Origin: Ralstonia condita
Lineage (GTDB): Bacteria; Pseudomonadota; Gammaproteobacteria; Burkholderiales; Burkholderiaceae
DNA: 64,000 nt
Direction: 5' to 3'
Assembly: GCF_958405655.1 (NCBI RefSeq)
Contig: NZ_CATYWO010000003.1
Coordinates: 186,001-250,000 of the forward strand
Shown: piece by piece, positions 26,089 to 34,019 of the stretch
Layout of the letters: every line of letters starts with the position of its first letter
Position numbering within the stretch: position 1 is the first letter of the stretch
The notes under the pieces: generated by a model
Databases searched by the model: none
What the model was told of the DNA's origin: nothing
Seen by the model: only the letters and a program-made list of their open reading frames with translations
Made by a program: the position numbers and the translations under genes

Positions 26089-26190
26089 GCGGATTTGGCC
26101 GGGATGCGACGACCGGATCAGCGGCCGTGTGCCCGCGCGTAAGTGCGCACTCTGCCACTGCCATTCGGTAAGCCTTGGGAAGTCTGAAAT

Positions 26191-26712
26191 TCACCAACCA
26201 ACCGGTGCGTTGGCAGGCTCTTTTGCCCAGTCAGCATAGTTAACAGAAGGCGTATCGATCTTGACTCGTCGCAGCAATACGTGTTCAGACCGGATATCGC
26301 TTGTTGGGTCGTAACCACTTTTGTGGATGAGACGGCCTTCTAAAGTGCTGCGTGAAATTTTCCCGTGGAACTCGAACACATCCCGGGCCGGCCGCCCTTG
26401 CGGGCCTGAATCTCGGGTGAATTCGAAGCCAGTCGAAAGCTTGACAGCAAAGGTAATGGTGCGAGTCAACAGATCGATCTTAGCGTTGTAGATGGGGCCA
26501 CTGGGTGTCTCGATACCGGTTGAGACGTAGAACTTGCCGAATACGTGCGATCCCTCCCGATAAAGGTCGACGGCATAGCCCTCGCTGTGGGGGTCACCAG
26601 TAGTCGCTGTAGTTTTCTGGTTAGAGAAATACCCCAGATGAGTGGAGGTTGGAGGCGTCGCAGTGCACGCCGCACTGATAAGAAGCAACGCAAGGAACAG
26701 AAGTCGACGCAT
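26191..26712 (-). CDS. Lipoprotein, candidate immunity protein of island 1
   Basis: Predicted lipoprotein of 173 aa: signal MRRLLFLALLLISAAC with Cys16 as lipidation site. The remaining ~155 residues form a soluble, mostly beta-rich domain (YFSNQKTTATTGDPHSEGYAVDLYREGSHVFGKFY onward has alternating hydrophobic residues). I recognise no family. It starts one base after the stop of the M15-type peptidase gene. An envelope-anchored small protein directly after a peptidoglycan-targeting toxin is the usual setting for a periplasmic immunity protein, and that is the inferred role. Its codon use is more AT-rich than that of the ahcY side. Confidence 0.6.
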   Translation of the reverse strand: MRRLLFLALLLISAACTATPPTSTHLGYFSNQKTTATTGDPHSEGYAVDLYREGSHVFGKFYVSTGIETPSGPIYNAKIDLLTRTITFAVKLSTGFEFTRDSGPQGRPARDVFEFHGKISRSTLEGRLIHKSGYDPTSDIRSEHVLLRRVKIDTPSVNYADWAKEPANAPVGW

Positions 26713-26713
26713 A

Positions 26714-27328
26714 TCAGTGTCCGTCTGTTGACCAATGAGGTTTGTCGGTTGCACCGCCAACGAATTTGATTACGCCGTAGCTGCGACCTACCTCCTTGAG
26801 TCTGGCGTTCATACCGTCTTTAGGGGTTGTGGCAATCGTAACGGTGTTACCTGAGGCATCTTCTATAAGCAATGTGCCTGTCCACGAAATCGACATATCA
26901 ATGGCTTTGCGTTGAGTATGCCGAGTTGCCAAGGCCGGAGGGATCTGAAGGTTCTGCATACCATATGCATTGACCATATTCCGAGCGGCTCTCACAGACG
27001 CCTCCAGCGTTGAATGTACCCATTCGATGTTAACGCCATCCATTGGAGGGACGGACGACGGGGGCGTCCCATGGGCAATTTTCCATGACCAATGCATCAA
27101 GTACGCGCGCTGTGGCGGGCGATATGTCGCGGAGACCCTGATAGTGGCGCCAGCATTTCGCATGGCCTCAATGAAGCGATCTACGGATTGGCGGAATTCG
27201 GGTGTCAGCGCTGACGTGTTATCGCTTCCAGGAAACCGAGCAACCCATTGCGCACCGCTCAATTCGTTCCCTCCACTAACAAGCGCAGGGCTCTGATTCG
27301 CTTGAGGTGTCAGTTGGGCTGTTGTCAT
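26714..27328 (-). CDS. M15-type peptidase, candidate T6SS cell-wall effector
   Basis: Protein of 204 aa with no signal peptide. The C-terminal half has the metal-site pattern of the D-Ala-D-Ala carboxypeptidase/Hedgehog fold: RHTQRKAIDMS with His137 and Asp144 and DKPHWS with His198. Earlier, VSATYRPPQRAYLMHWSWKI matches the strand-loop region before the active site. Such enzymes cut peptide crosslinks of peptidoglycan. The start (ATG 27328) overlaps the PAAR gene by 53 bases, and a lipoprotein follows. PAAR-linked, unsecreted by Sec and followed by likely immunity, it is best read as a T6SS effector delivered on PAAR. Activity is inferred. Confidence 0.65.
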   Translation of the reverse strand: MTTAQLTPQANQSPALVSGGNELSGAQWVARFPGSDNTSALTPEFRQSVDRFIEAMRNAGATIRVSATYRPPQRAYLMHWSWKIAHGTPPSSVPPMDGVNIEWVHSTLEASVRAARNMVNAYGMQNLQIPPALATRHTQRKAIDMSISWTGTLLIEDASGNTVTIATTPKDGMNARLKEVGRSYGVIKFVGGATDKPHWSTDGH

Positions 27329-27872
27329 AGTATGGAATCTCGATTTTTGCGTTAAGCGCTCTGTCAGCGGCAACGTTCAACGTGTAGCCATTCTCATCAG
27401 TCACGCCCACAAATTGCCTGCCGTCTTCAAGAGTGATTCTGTAACCCACGTGGCAGAGGTTTTTTCCTGTCTGCTCGTGCTTTGCATGAAAGAACAGGTC
27501 GTAGTGCCCAAGTGAGTTGGCCTGTGCTGCCTCGGAAAAATCGGCACCTGACTGATAGTGCGTACCTCTCGCACCGCCCATGTCCTCATACCAAGCTTCA
27601 CCTGCAAGCACTGCAACGATGCGCTTTGGATGCAGGCATTTGCACAGCACTTCGTCACCATCCAAAGCAACTTCGCCCATGAATTTCATCCGGCGGGGGC
27701 CACCCGCCTTGGTAATGATGCCGACGCTCTTGCACATCTCGCAGTAGGCTTGGCCGCCAATCAGGGCGACTTGGTGACCAGCATTTCCAAAGGTGCAGGC
27801 AGGCCCCGCATAGGACAGGACCGTTCCGCCATTCAGAAGCGTGTCACCGACAACAGCAATTCTTCGCATCAT
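27276..27872 (-). CDS. PAAR-domain protein, island 1
   Basis: Predicted T6SS spike tip of 198 aa. The PAAR domain is residues ~1-90 (GDTLLNGGTVLSYAGPACTF, YCEMCKSVGIITKAGG, DGDEVLCKC with paired cysteines). After it a ~100-residue C-terminal region (CHVGYRITLEDGRQFVGVTDENGYTL) resembles adaptor domains that dock cargo. I start at ATG 27872, where ribosome site GTGGAGG is conserved with the copy at 57733; upstream in-frame ATGs lack this. The N-terminal ~110 residues are close to the island 2 PAAR protein, but the C-termini differ and match different effectors. No VgrG or other T6SS gene is in the window. Confidence 0.8.
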   Translation of the reverse strand: MMRRIAVVGDTLLNGGTVLSYAGPACTFGNAGHQVALIGGQAYCEMCKSVGIITKAGGPRRMKFMGEVALDGDEVLCKCLHPKRIVAVLAGEAWYEDMGGARGTHYQSGADFSEAAQANSLGHYDLFFHAKHEQTGKNLCHVGYRITLEDGRQFVGVTDENGYTLNVAADRALNAKIEIPYYDNSPTDTSSESEPCAC

Positions 27873-28064
27873 GGTCCGACCTCCACCGTGCAGCATGGTC
27901 TCCATTCGTTCCACATAACGCATTTCTCCGTTTCGATTTGTCATTCGCCCCTATACATGCATCGACTCTCGCGATGCCGGTGGCTTCTATGAATTGTCTT
28001 GGGCAAATCGACTGATTTCGCGGAGTTGGCGAAATATGACAGCGGAGCACGTGGATCCCGTCGC

Positions 28065-28070
28065 TATAAT
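28065..28070 (+). promoter_or_regulatory. TATAAT -10 of ash-like leader, left copy
   Basis: Perfect -10 consensus that is conserved in the other copy (57582-57587) although the flanking bases upstream differ. No clear -35 at 17 bases, so activation by a regulator is possible. Confidence 0.55.
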
Positions 28071-28337
28071 CCCCACCGTCACCGCCTCAACGGTGACCGG
28101 GTTTCGCAGCCCATCTCCTCCTCTTTTTTCCCAGACGGACAGCCGCCTTTCGCGCGGCGTTTTCATGTCCGGTGCTTGTGCACGCCTATGCTTTTCATGG
28201 CGGGCCGGGCAGGGAGACCTTCGGGTCTGCCGGCAATGCTGGGATAGGAGGCCGGTCTGCGAACCCTGCCGTCAGGCCCGCCACCCTCGTTTCGCAGCGA
28301 GCAGCGAGCCTCCCTCTACCTATCCCCGGAGGCCACA
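28071..28337 (+). ncRNA. Structured ash-like leader, left copy
   Basis: Starts just after TATAAT with a perfect hairpin GTCACCG/CGGTGAC (28078-28097). A second stem GGACA-GCCGC/GCGGC-TGTCC covers 28137-28170, and a GAGACC-TTCGG-GTCT hairpin lies in 28217-28232. The translated motifs AGRAGRPSGLP and RSANPAVRPATLV resemble the phage P4 Ash family, but in this copy the reading frame shifts between them. Whether the product is RNA, peptide or both is open; stem conservation in the other copy favours a folded RNA leader for the 94-aa gene. Confidence 0.5.
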
Positions 28338-28439
28338 TTGCCTACCGCACTCAGCGGGCACCGCCCCGCGTCTTACCCTTCTCCACCCCCTTGGCGCCGC
28401 ATGCTTCCCACACAACCGGGAGGTGCCCTATGTCGCTGA
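28338..28439 (+). CDS. Conserved 33-aa upstream ORF, left copy
   Basis: Short ORF with TTG start preceded by CGGAGG, encoding 33 residues including ALSGHRPASYPSPPPW and ending PTQPGGALCR. In the right copy it starts with ATG and 29 of 33 residues agree. Its TGA lies eight bases inside the following ORF (ATGTCGCTGA), so translation of the two is likely coupled. The SPPPW tract could slow ribosomes, a property used by leader peptides. Function is inferred from layout only. Confidence 0.45.
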   Translation: MPTALSGHRPASYPSPPPWRRMLPTQPGGALCR

Positions 28440-28714
28440 CCAAGAACCGCCTCTACCTCGACGGCGCAGTCTCAGCGCGCGCGTTTCTGTGCCGCACGCG
28501 CACCGATATGCGCACCCATGGCCAATGCAGGCTGGGCATGCTGCGCGAGCAGCTCACCTACTTCTCGGAACACGCGTATCCACCGGCATTCGTGAAGGGC
28601 TTTGTCGATACCATCGATGCGTATCTGTCGATGTCGCTCGGGGGGAGCGACGTGGACCCGCGCACGTGGGAGGTTTTGGCCGCCATCGAACGGCGGCAGG
28701 TCTCCGCCGCATAA
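28430..28714 (+). CDS. Conserved 94-aa protein, left copy
   Basis: Soluble 94-aa protein of unknown family, preceded by GGGAGGTG and overlapping the 33-aa ORF. It is 93% identical to the copy at 56951-57235, with mostly conservative changes (Leu8Ile, Val59Ile, Thr61Ala), so it is under selection. Residues 15-35 contain two cysteines (FLCRTRTDMRTHGQC), and 40-90 look helical (QLTYFSEHAYPPAFVKGF, DPRTWEVLAAIERR). In P4-like ash modules the gene in this place is a small host-interaction protein, but I see no direct similarity to it. Confidence 0.7.
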   Translation: MSLTKNRLYLDGAVSARAFLCRTRTDMRTHGQCRLGMLREQLTYFSEHAYPPAFVKGFVDTIDAYLSMSLGGSDVDPRTWEVLAAIERRQVSAA

Positions 28715-28809
28715 CAACAGCAAGACGTATCCCGGGGCGGGCCGGGGATCGGCAAGGCGATCAACTAGACGCCCTATCGTCTCTTGCGCATGCCGGCCCA
28801 CTCGCGGCA

Positions 28810-28827
28810 CTGTCAATGCGCTGTCAC
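28810..28827 (+). promoter_or_regulatory. PHO box (PhoB site) before alkaline phosphatase
   Basis: CTGTCAA-TGCG-CTGTCAC: two 7-base direct repeats separated by four bases, agreeing with the PhoB consensus CTGTCAT-N4-CTGTCAT at 12 of 14 positions. It lies 99 bases before the ATG of the first alkaline phosphatase, a normal distance, and predicts induction under phosphate starvation. Confidence 0.8.
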
Positions 28828-28925
28828 AAGCCAACCTTGCGATCCGGTTAGGAAGTGGCGCACCCGCATCACGGACCTGCAACACGCGGCCACCAAAGTG
28901 CCGGGCATCGTTCAGGGAGCCAACG

Positions 28926-30386
28926 ATGCACAACCATAAACTTACGAAGTACGCCGCCGCCGCGGCCGCTGCACTGGCCATGGCCGCGTGCGGCAGCGAC
29001 GGCACGTCCAGCAACGCCGGCAGCGCCGCACCGGACGCCAACACACCGTCAACCGGACCGACCAAGAACGTCGTGTTCTTCCTGGGCGACGGCATGGGCC
29101 TGACCACCATGACCGCCGCGCGCATCTACAAGGTGGGCGAAGACGGCGAACTGACCATGGACACGCTGCCGGAAACCGGCTTCGTGCGCACGTATTCCTA
29201 CAACGCGCAGGTGACGGATTCCGCGCCGTCGATGTCGGCCTACATGACCGGCGTGAAGATGAACAACGAAGTCATCTCGATGTCGCCGGACACGATGGCC
29301 TATGACGCGGGCGGCAAGGATTACCTCTCGGGCGCCGACAGCACCTGCCCCAGCGGCAACGGCAAGCCCGTCACGACGCTGCTCGAACTGATGAAGGCCG
29401 CAGGCTACGGCACGGGCGTGGTCACCACCACGCGCATCACGCACGCCACGCCGGCCGCCACGTATTCGCACATCTGCCACCGCGACGGCGAGAACACCAT
29501 CGCCGCGCAGCTCACGCCGGCCGGCAAGGGCTTCAACGCCGCGCTGGGCGATGGGGTGGACGTCGTCTTCGGCGGTGGCCGCAAGCACTTCCAGCCGACC
29601 ACCGCAGGCGGCGCGCGCACCGACGGCCGCGACCTGATCGCCGAACTCAAGGCCGGCGGCTACCGCTATGCCAGCAACAAGGCCGAATTCGACACGCTGC
29701 AAGCGACCGACGGCAAGGTCGTGGGCCTGTTCACCAGCAGCCACATGTCGTACGACCTGGATCGCGATCCGAGCAAGGAGCCGAGCCTGGGCGAGATGAC
29801 CAACAAGGCCATCGACGTGCTCGCCGCCAAGAAGAAGGGCTTCTTCCTGATGGTGGAAGGCGGCCGTATCGACCACGCGCTGCACGAAACCACCGCCCGC
29901 AAGGCGCTGCAGGACACCGTGGCGTTCGACTCCGCCATCCGTGGCGCGATCGACAAGCTCAACACGATCGACCCGGGGTTGAAGAACACGCTGATCGTGG
30001 TGACCGCCGACCACGACCACACGCTGGTGCTCAACGGCTACGCCAAGCGCACGGGCCCGACCAGCGATAGCAACCCCGGCGTGCTGGGCCTGCTGAAGAA
30101 CTACGTGACGGGCGCCAACGCCACCGACACCGGCGGCAACCCGTTCACGATCATCGGCTTCGGCACCGGCGAGAACCGCCCGGCCACGCGCGGCGCACTG
30201 ACCGATGCCGCCGTGTACGACAAGAGCTACCACCAGGAAGCCGTGATCCCGGTTGCACCGGGCGGCGAAACGCACGGCGGCACCGATGTCTTCATCGGCG
30301 CACGCGGCCTGGGTGCCGAGCGCTTTACCGGCACGATGGACAACACCGAGGTCTTCGGCCTCATCAAGCAGGCCGTGGGTCTGTAA
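28926..30386 (+). CDS. Alkaline phosphatase, lipoprotein type (first of tandem pair)
   Basis: PhoA-family alkaline phosphatase of 486 aa releasing phosphate from organic esters outside the inner membrane. The signal peptide ends LAMAAC, a lipobox with Cys22, followed by a Ser/Ala-rich tether, so it is probably membrane-anchored. Catalytic features: VVFFLGDGMG (metal Asp), TDSAPSM with nucleophile Ser99, VEGGRIDHALH, VVTADHDH and the late GGETHGG histidine. The ATG at 28926 follows CAGGGAGCC; reading further upstream in frame would run into the 94-aa gene. PHO box upstream. Confidence 0.93.
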   Translation: MHNHKLTKYAAAAAAALAMAACGSDGTSSNAGSAAPDANTPSTGPTKNVVFFLGDGMGLTTMTAARIYKVGEDGELTMDTLPETGFVRTYSYNAQVTDSAPSMSAYMTGVKMNNEVISMSPDTMAYDAGGKDYLSGADSTCPSGNGKPVTTLLELMKAAGYGTGVVTTTRITHATPAATYSHICHRDGENTIAAQLTPAGKGFNAALGDGVDVVFGGGRKHFQPTTAGGARTDGRDLIAELKAGGYRYASNKAEFDTLQATDGKVVGLFTSSHMSYDLDRDPSKEPSLGEMTNKAIDVLAAKKKGFFLMVEGGRIDHALHETTARKALQDTVAFDSAIRGAIDKLNTIDPGLKNTLIVVTADHDHTLVLNGYAKRTGPTSDSNPGVLGLLKNYVTGANATDTGGNPFTIIGFGTGENRPATRGALTDAAVYDKSYHQEAVIPVAPGGETHGGTDVFIGARGLGAERFTGTMDNTEVFGLIKQAVGL

Positions 30387-30403
30387 GCGGGAGAGCGCAC
30401 ATT

Positions 30404-31798
30404 ATGAACACGCAATCGAACCGTATCCTGCGCGCCACGCTGCTGGCGCTGGCAGCCGGTGCCTGCGCCCAGGCGCACGCCGCCGGTGAAGCCAAGAACG
30501 TGATCTTCTTCCTGGGCGACGGCATGGGCCCGACCACCGTCACCGCCACGCGCATCTACAAGGTGGGCGAGGCGGGCAAGCTGACGATGGAATCGCTCAA
30601 GCGCACGGCGCGCATCAAGACGTACTCCAACGATGCGCAGACCACCGACAGCGCCCCGTCGATGTCGGCGTACATGACCGGCGTGAAGATGAACAACGAA
30701 GTCATCTCCATGTCGGCCGACACGAAGGCCAGCGATGCCACCGGCAAGGGCTACGTGAACGGTGCAGACAGCACGTGCCCCGCCAACAACGGCACGCCTG
30801 CCGTGACGCTGCTGGAACTGGCCAAGGCTGCCGGCAAGTCGGTGGGCGCGGTGACGACCACGCGCGTGACGCACGCCACGCCGGCCGCCACCTACTCGCA
30901 CGTCTGCCACCGCGACGGCGAGAACACCATCGCCGCGCAAGGCACGCCGGGCAACACCCTGTACAACGCCGCGCTCAAGGATGGCCTGGACGTGCTGCTC
31001 GGCGGCGGCCGCCGTCACTACCTGCCGCAAGGCACGACGGGCAGCAAGCGCACCGACACGACCGACCTGACCGCCCAGTTCCAGACCGCCGGCTACAGCT
31101 ACGTGACCACCGGCACGCAGCTCACCGCCGTCAACCCGGCCACGACCAACAAGCTGCTCGGCCTGTTCAACCTGGACCACATGAACTACGAGCTGGACCG
31201 CAAGAAGAACAATGTGGACGAGCCGAGCCTGGCGGACATGACCGAGAAGGCCATCCGCGTGCTGCAGAAGAATGGCAAGGGCTATTTCCTGATGGTGGAA
31301 GGGGGCCGCATCGACCACGCGCTGCACGGCACCAACGCCAAGCGCGCGCTGGAAGATGCCGGCGCGTTTGACGAAGCCATCAAGCGCGCGCTGGGCACGG
31401 CAGATCTGTCGAACACGCTGATCGTCGTCACGGCCGACCACGACCACACGATGACGATCAACGGCTACCCGCGCAAGGGCAACCCGATCCTGGGCGTGTC
31501 GAACGACATCAAGACCGGCCAGCCGCAACTGGCCGCCGACGGCCTGCCGTACACCACGCTGGTGTTCGGCAACGGCGGCACCACGCGCAAGGCCACACGC
31601 GACAACGTGGCCTCGGTCGACACGGCTGCAGACGATTACCTGCAGGAAGTGGGGGTGCAGCTCGGCACGCCTGGTTCGGAAACGCACGGCGGCGGGGATG
31701 TGATGCTGTTCTCCTCTGGTCCGGGCAGCGCACCGCTGAAGGGCACGCTGGACAACACGAAAGTGTTCGGCGTGGTCAAGACGGCCATGGGCCTCTGA
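30404..31798 (+). CDS. Alkaline phosphatase, periplasmic (second of tandem pair)
   Basis: Paralogue of the preceding gene, 464 aa, with a conventional signal peptide (residues 1-26, ending CAQAHA) instead of a clear lipobox. The same active-site blocks occur: FFLGDGMG, TDSAPSM with Ser83, VEGGRIDHALH, VVTADHDH, GSETHGGGD. The 17-base gap and the absence of a terminator indicate co-transcription from the PHO-box promoter. The two probably arose by tandem duplication, then diverged in localisation. Confidence 0.93.
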   Translation: MNTQSNRILRATLLALAAGACAQAHAAGEAKNVIFFLGDGMGPTTVTATRIYKVGEAGKLTMESLKRTARIKTYSNDAQTTDSAPSMSAYMTGVKMNNEVISMSADTKASDATGKGYVNGADSTCPANNGTPAVTLLELAKAAGKSVGAVTTTRVTHATPAATYSHVCHRDGENTIAAQGTPGNTLYNAALKDGLDVLLGGGRRHYLPQGTTGSKRTDTTDLTAQFQTAGYSYVTTGTQLTAVNPATTNKLLGLFNLDHMNYELDRKKNNVDEPSLADMTEKAIRVLQKNGKGYFLMVEGGRIDHALHGTNAKRALEDAGAFDEAIKRALGTADLSNTLIVVTADHDHTMTINGYPRKGNPILGVSNDIKTGQPQLAADGLPYTTLVFGNGGTTRKATRDNVASVDTAADDYLQEVGVQLGTPGSETHGGGDVMLFSSGPGSAPLKGTLDNTKVFGVVKTAMGL

Positions 31799-31817
31799 TT
31801 CCTGCGTTTCCATTGAT

Positions 31818-31850
31818 GCGCATGCCGAGGCAATCGGCATGCGCTTTTTT
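31818..31850 (+). terminator. Rho-independent terminator after alkaline phosphatases
   Basis: Perfect 11-bp stem GCGCATGCCGA / TCGGCATGCGC with a GGCAA loop and six T. The next gene starts 24 bases later, so that gene is expressed by read-through or from its own promoter. Confidence 0.9.
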
Positions 31851-31873
31851 CGCTTCCGCCTGACCGAATTCGT

Positions 31874-32569
31874 ATGACCCGATCTGCCCGCATTCTGTTT
31901 TCGTTCGCCTTCGCCGCGCTCGCTGCCACGGCACAGGCCGCCGGCCCGGCTTCGTCCAACCCGCTGACCGCCCTGCGCGTCGAACACCAGATGTCGTCGC
32001 TCGGCACCGACGGCATCCAGCGCGACGCCCGCTTTGCCGAACGCGTCTATCGCCAGGGCGACCGCGTCTGGATCGCACGCGAGCTGCCGCCCGCTTCGGC
32101 GCACGCCGAGCACGACCACGCCAACGCCCACGCCGGCCACAAGCACGCCGATACCGACACCGCGCCGCGCTGGATCGAACGCGACGCCAAGGGCGCGCTG
32201 ACCGTGCGCGTGGTCAGCGAATCTCAGCAGAAGAACTACGCCGTGGAACCTGCCGAATATTCCAACATCGGCTTCGACGGCTCGTGGGCGACGGCGTATC
32301 ACCTACTCGACCCGGCCGCGCTCCAGGGCATGCGCGCCGAAGGCCCGGTACGCAATGGCGTGCAGACCTACCGATCGACGCAGGGCGAGCGCACCGTCAC
32401 CGTCGATTGGGACGTGGCCGGCCAATACCCGCGCCGCGTGGAATCGCGCAACGCCACCGGCACCCAACGCAAGCTCACGCGCGTGACGGCGTTGCCGGCG
32501 CCCGCCGCCGCACCGTGGGAACGCGCCCAACGCTACGCCGCTGCTGATTACACCGACCTCATGGACTGA
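31874..32569 (+). CDS. His-rich periplasmic protein, function unknown
   Basis: Exported 231-aa protein: signal residues 1-22 (FAALAATAQA) and a histidine cluster at residues 77-91 (HAEHDHANAHAGHKHA, six His). The second half is a compact domain with WIERDAKGALTVRVV, YSNIGFDGSWATAYHLLDP and TVTVDWDVAGQYPRRVESRNATG. No family recognised. It directly follows two zinc/magnesium phosphatases, so a metal-binding or metal-supply role is a fair guess. It lies after a terminator, which may limit co-expression to partial read-through. Confidence 0.65.
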   Translation: MTRSARILFSFAFAALAATAQAAGPASSNPLTALRVEHQMSSLGTDGIQRDARFAERVYRQGDRVWIARELPPASAHAEHDHANAHAGHKHADTDTAPRWIERDAKGALTVRVVSESQQKNYAVEPAEYSNIGFDGSWATAYHLLDPAALQGMRAEGPVRNGVQTYRSTQGERTVTVDWDVAGQYPRRVESRNATGTQRKLTRVTALPAPAAAPWERAQRYAAADYTDLMD

Positions 32570-33093
32570 CGCGCCGCCGTCTGCAGCCGGAGCGCCAGGC
32601 AAAAAGCCTCGCGCTCCACACCCGGACAGCCGATCGCCGGGGTCCAAGGCCCGTGCTCCGCTCTCCGAGCTTCAAATTTTCGACCTCGGAGGGCGGCCTT
32701 CCACGCTCCAATGCTCACGCTCCAGCCTTGGAGGGTGGCGAACGGCGCTCGGAGCCCCACGCGCGGCTCTCCAAGAGCCACCAAAACGGTGCTTTGACAG
32801 CGGTGCGCCGCCCTCTGAGCCTCGCGTTCGACCCTCAGGCGGTGGCGCTCCAGGGTTTGAGCCTCGTGATCGAGGGTAAAAGCGTCGCGCTCCACGGTCC
32901 GAGGCTCGCACTCGCGCCGGAAACGATCACTCCCGACGGTTTGAGCCTCGCGCGCGAGCCAAACACCGTCACGCTCCACGGTTTTTGCTTCGCGCTTGGG
33001 CCTGAAACCGTCGCCTTCCGGGGTCAGAGGCTGGCGCGTCGATCCGGCCACGATAGCGCTATAGTGCGAAACACCCCCACACATTCGCACGAC
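32570..33093. other. 524-base non-genic stretch between the His-rich gene and thiD
   Basis: Contains the 42-bp tandem repeat described separately and, before it, more irregular copies of words such as GCGCTCCA and GAGGG. Open frames exist through it on both strands but are explained by the repeat and by base bias. A weak -10 (TATAGT, 33060-33065) lies 28 bases before the thiD ATG. Confidence 0.6.
32815..33045. repeat. 42-bp degenerate tandem repeat, 5.5 units
   Basis: Units begin at 32815, 32857, 32899, 32941 and 32983, with a half unit to 33045. A typical unit opens TTGAGCCTCGCG and ends GCTCCACGGT. Translated rightward every unit reads approximately LSLA..P.TVTLHG; translated leftward approximately EAQTVERD. 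Third-base changes in neither frame clearly dominate, so coding on one strand cannot be decided. The rightward frame is open into thiD but the standard ThiD start is at 33094. Confidence 0.8.
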
Positions 33094-34005
33094 ATGACGA
33101 TCACCGACCCGACCCTCGCTGCGTTTGCCGCTCCTGCCTCGCACGTGCCACGCGTGCTCACCATCGCCGGTTCGGACAGCGGTGGCGGCGCGGGCATCCA
33201 GGCTGACCTGAAGACGTTTGCCGCGCTCGGCTGCTACGGCATGTCGGCCATCACGGCCATCACCGCGCAGAACACGCTGGGCGTGACGGCGGTGGAATCG
33301 CTCACGCCCGACATCGTCGCCGCGCAGATCGACGCCGTGGCAAGCGACATCGGCGTCGATGCTGCCAAGACGGGCATGCTAGGCACACCGCAGGTGGTGG
33401 AAGCCATCCTCTCGGCGCTGGACCGCCACCCGATCGCCAACCTCGTCGTCGATCCGGTCATGGTCAGCACCAGCGGCGCGCAGCTCGGCAGCGACGCCAC
33501 TGTGCAAGCCATGGCGAAATGGCTCTTCCCGCGCGCGTTGGTCGTCACGCCGAACCTGCCGGAAGCCAGCGCGCTGCTCGGCCGCGAGGTGCGCACCGCC
33601 GCCGACATGCTGCCCGCCGCGCGCGACCTGCTGGCGCTCGGCCCCCGCGCCGTGCTGCTCAAGGGCGGGCATCTGGCCGCCACGTCCAACGCCGGTGAAG
33701 ACGGCGTGCTGCAAGACGTGCTCGTCACCGCCGATGGCACCGAGCGCATCTACGCCCATACCTACATCGACACGCCGCACACGCACGGCACCGGCTGCAC
33801 GCTGTCCGCCGCCATTGCCGCGCACCTGGCGCGCGGCGATGCGCTGGAGGCCGCCATCGAAGCCTCGCTCGATTACCTGCTGCACGCCATCGGTGCCGGC
33901 CGCCACCTGGCGCTCGGTCGTGGCGCTGGTCCGTTGAACCACGGGTTCGCGCCACGGCCGCTCGCCGCACCGCGTTCGCTCGAAGTGGATGTCGAGGAAG
34001 ACTGA
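33094..34005 (+). CDS. thiD: Hydroxymethylpyrimidine (phosphate) kinase
   Basis: Phosphorylates HMP and HMP-phosphate for thiamine synthesis; 303 aa, slightly longer than usual because of a 20-residue N-terminal and a C-terminal extension. Blocks: VLTIAGSDSGGGAGIQADLKTF, the AAKTGMLG loop, DPVMVSTSGAQL, and the anion hole/catalytic aspartate region HTHGTGCTLSAAIA (here Cys in the usual GTGCT form). The rest of the pathway (thiC-O-S-G-E) is encoded 5 kb away on the other strand with its own riboswitch; no riboswitch is seen before thiD. Confidence 0.93.
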   Translation: MTITDPTLAAFAAPASHVPRVLTIAGSDSGGGAGIQADLKTFAALGCYGMSAITAITAQNTLGVTAVESLTPDIVAAQIDAVASDIGVDAAKTGMLGTPQVVEAILSALDRHPIANLVVDPVMVSTSGAQLGSDATVQAMAKWLFPRALVVTPNLPEASALLGREVRTAADMLPAARDLLALGPRAVLLKGGHLAATSNAGEDGVLQDVLVTADGTERIYAHTYIDTPHTHGTGCTLSAAIAAHLARGDALEAAIEASLDYLLHAIGAGRHLALGRGAGPLNHGFAPRPLAAPRSLEVDVEED

Positions 34006-34019
34006 TCAGGGGAGCTGCC

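Larger units (their letters stand above)
27560..28714. repeat. Left copy of inverted duplicated PAAR/ash-like module
   Basis: The PAAR 5' half, the box ATTGTCTTGGGCA (27993-28005), a TATAAT, a structured leader, a 33-aa ORF and the 94-aa ORF reappear in the same order but opposite orientation at 56951-58040. The 94-aa proteins differ at only seven positions, whereas the leader and PAAR 5' half are more diverged. The pair encloses about 28 kb of chromosome. Confidence 0.85.

Noticed and set aside
32653..33093. A 147-codon N-terminal extension of ThiD through the tandem repeat
   Set aside because: ThiD homologues start near 33094; the extension is repeat sequence with no ribosome site that I can see. 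Kept only as a question in the repeat finding.
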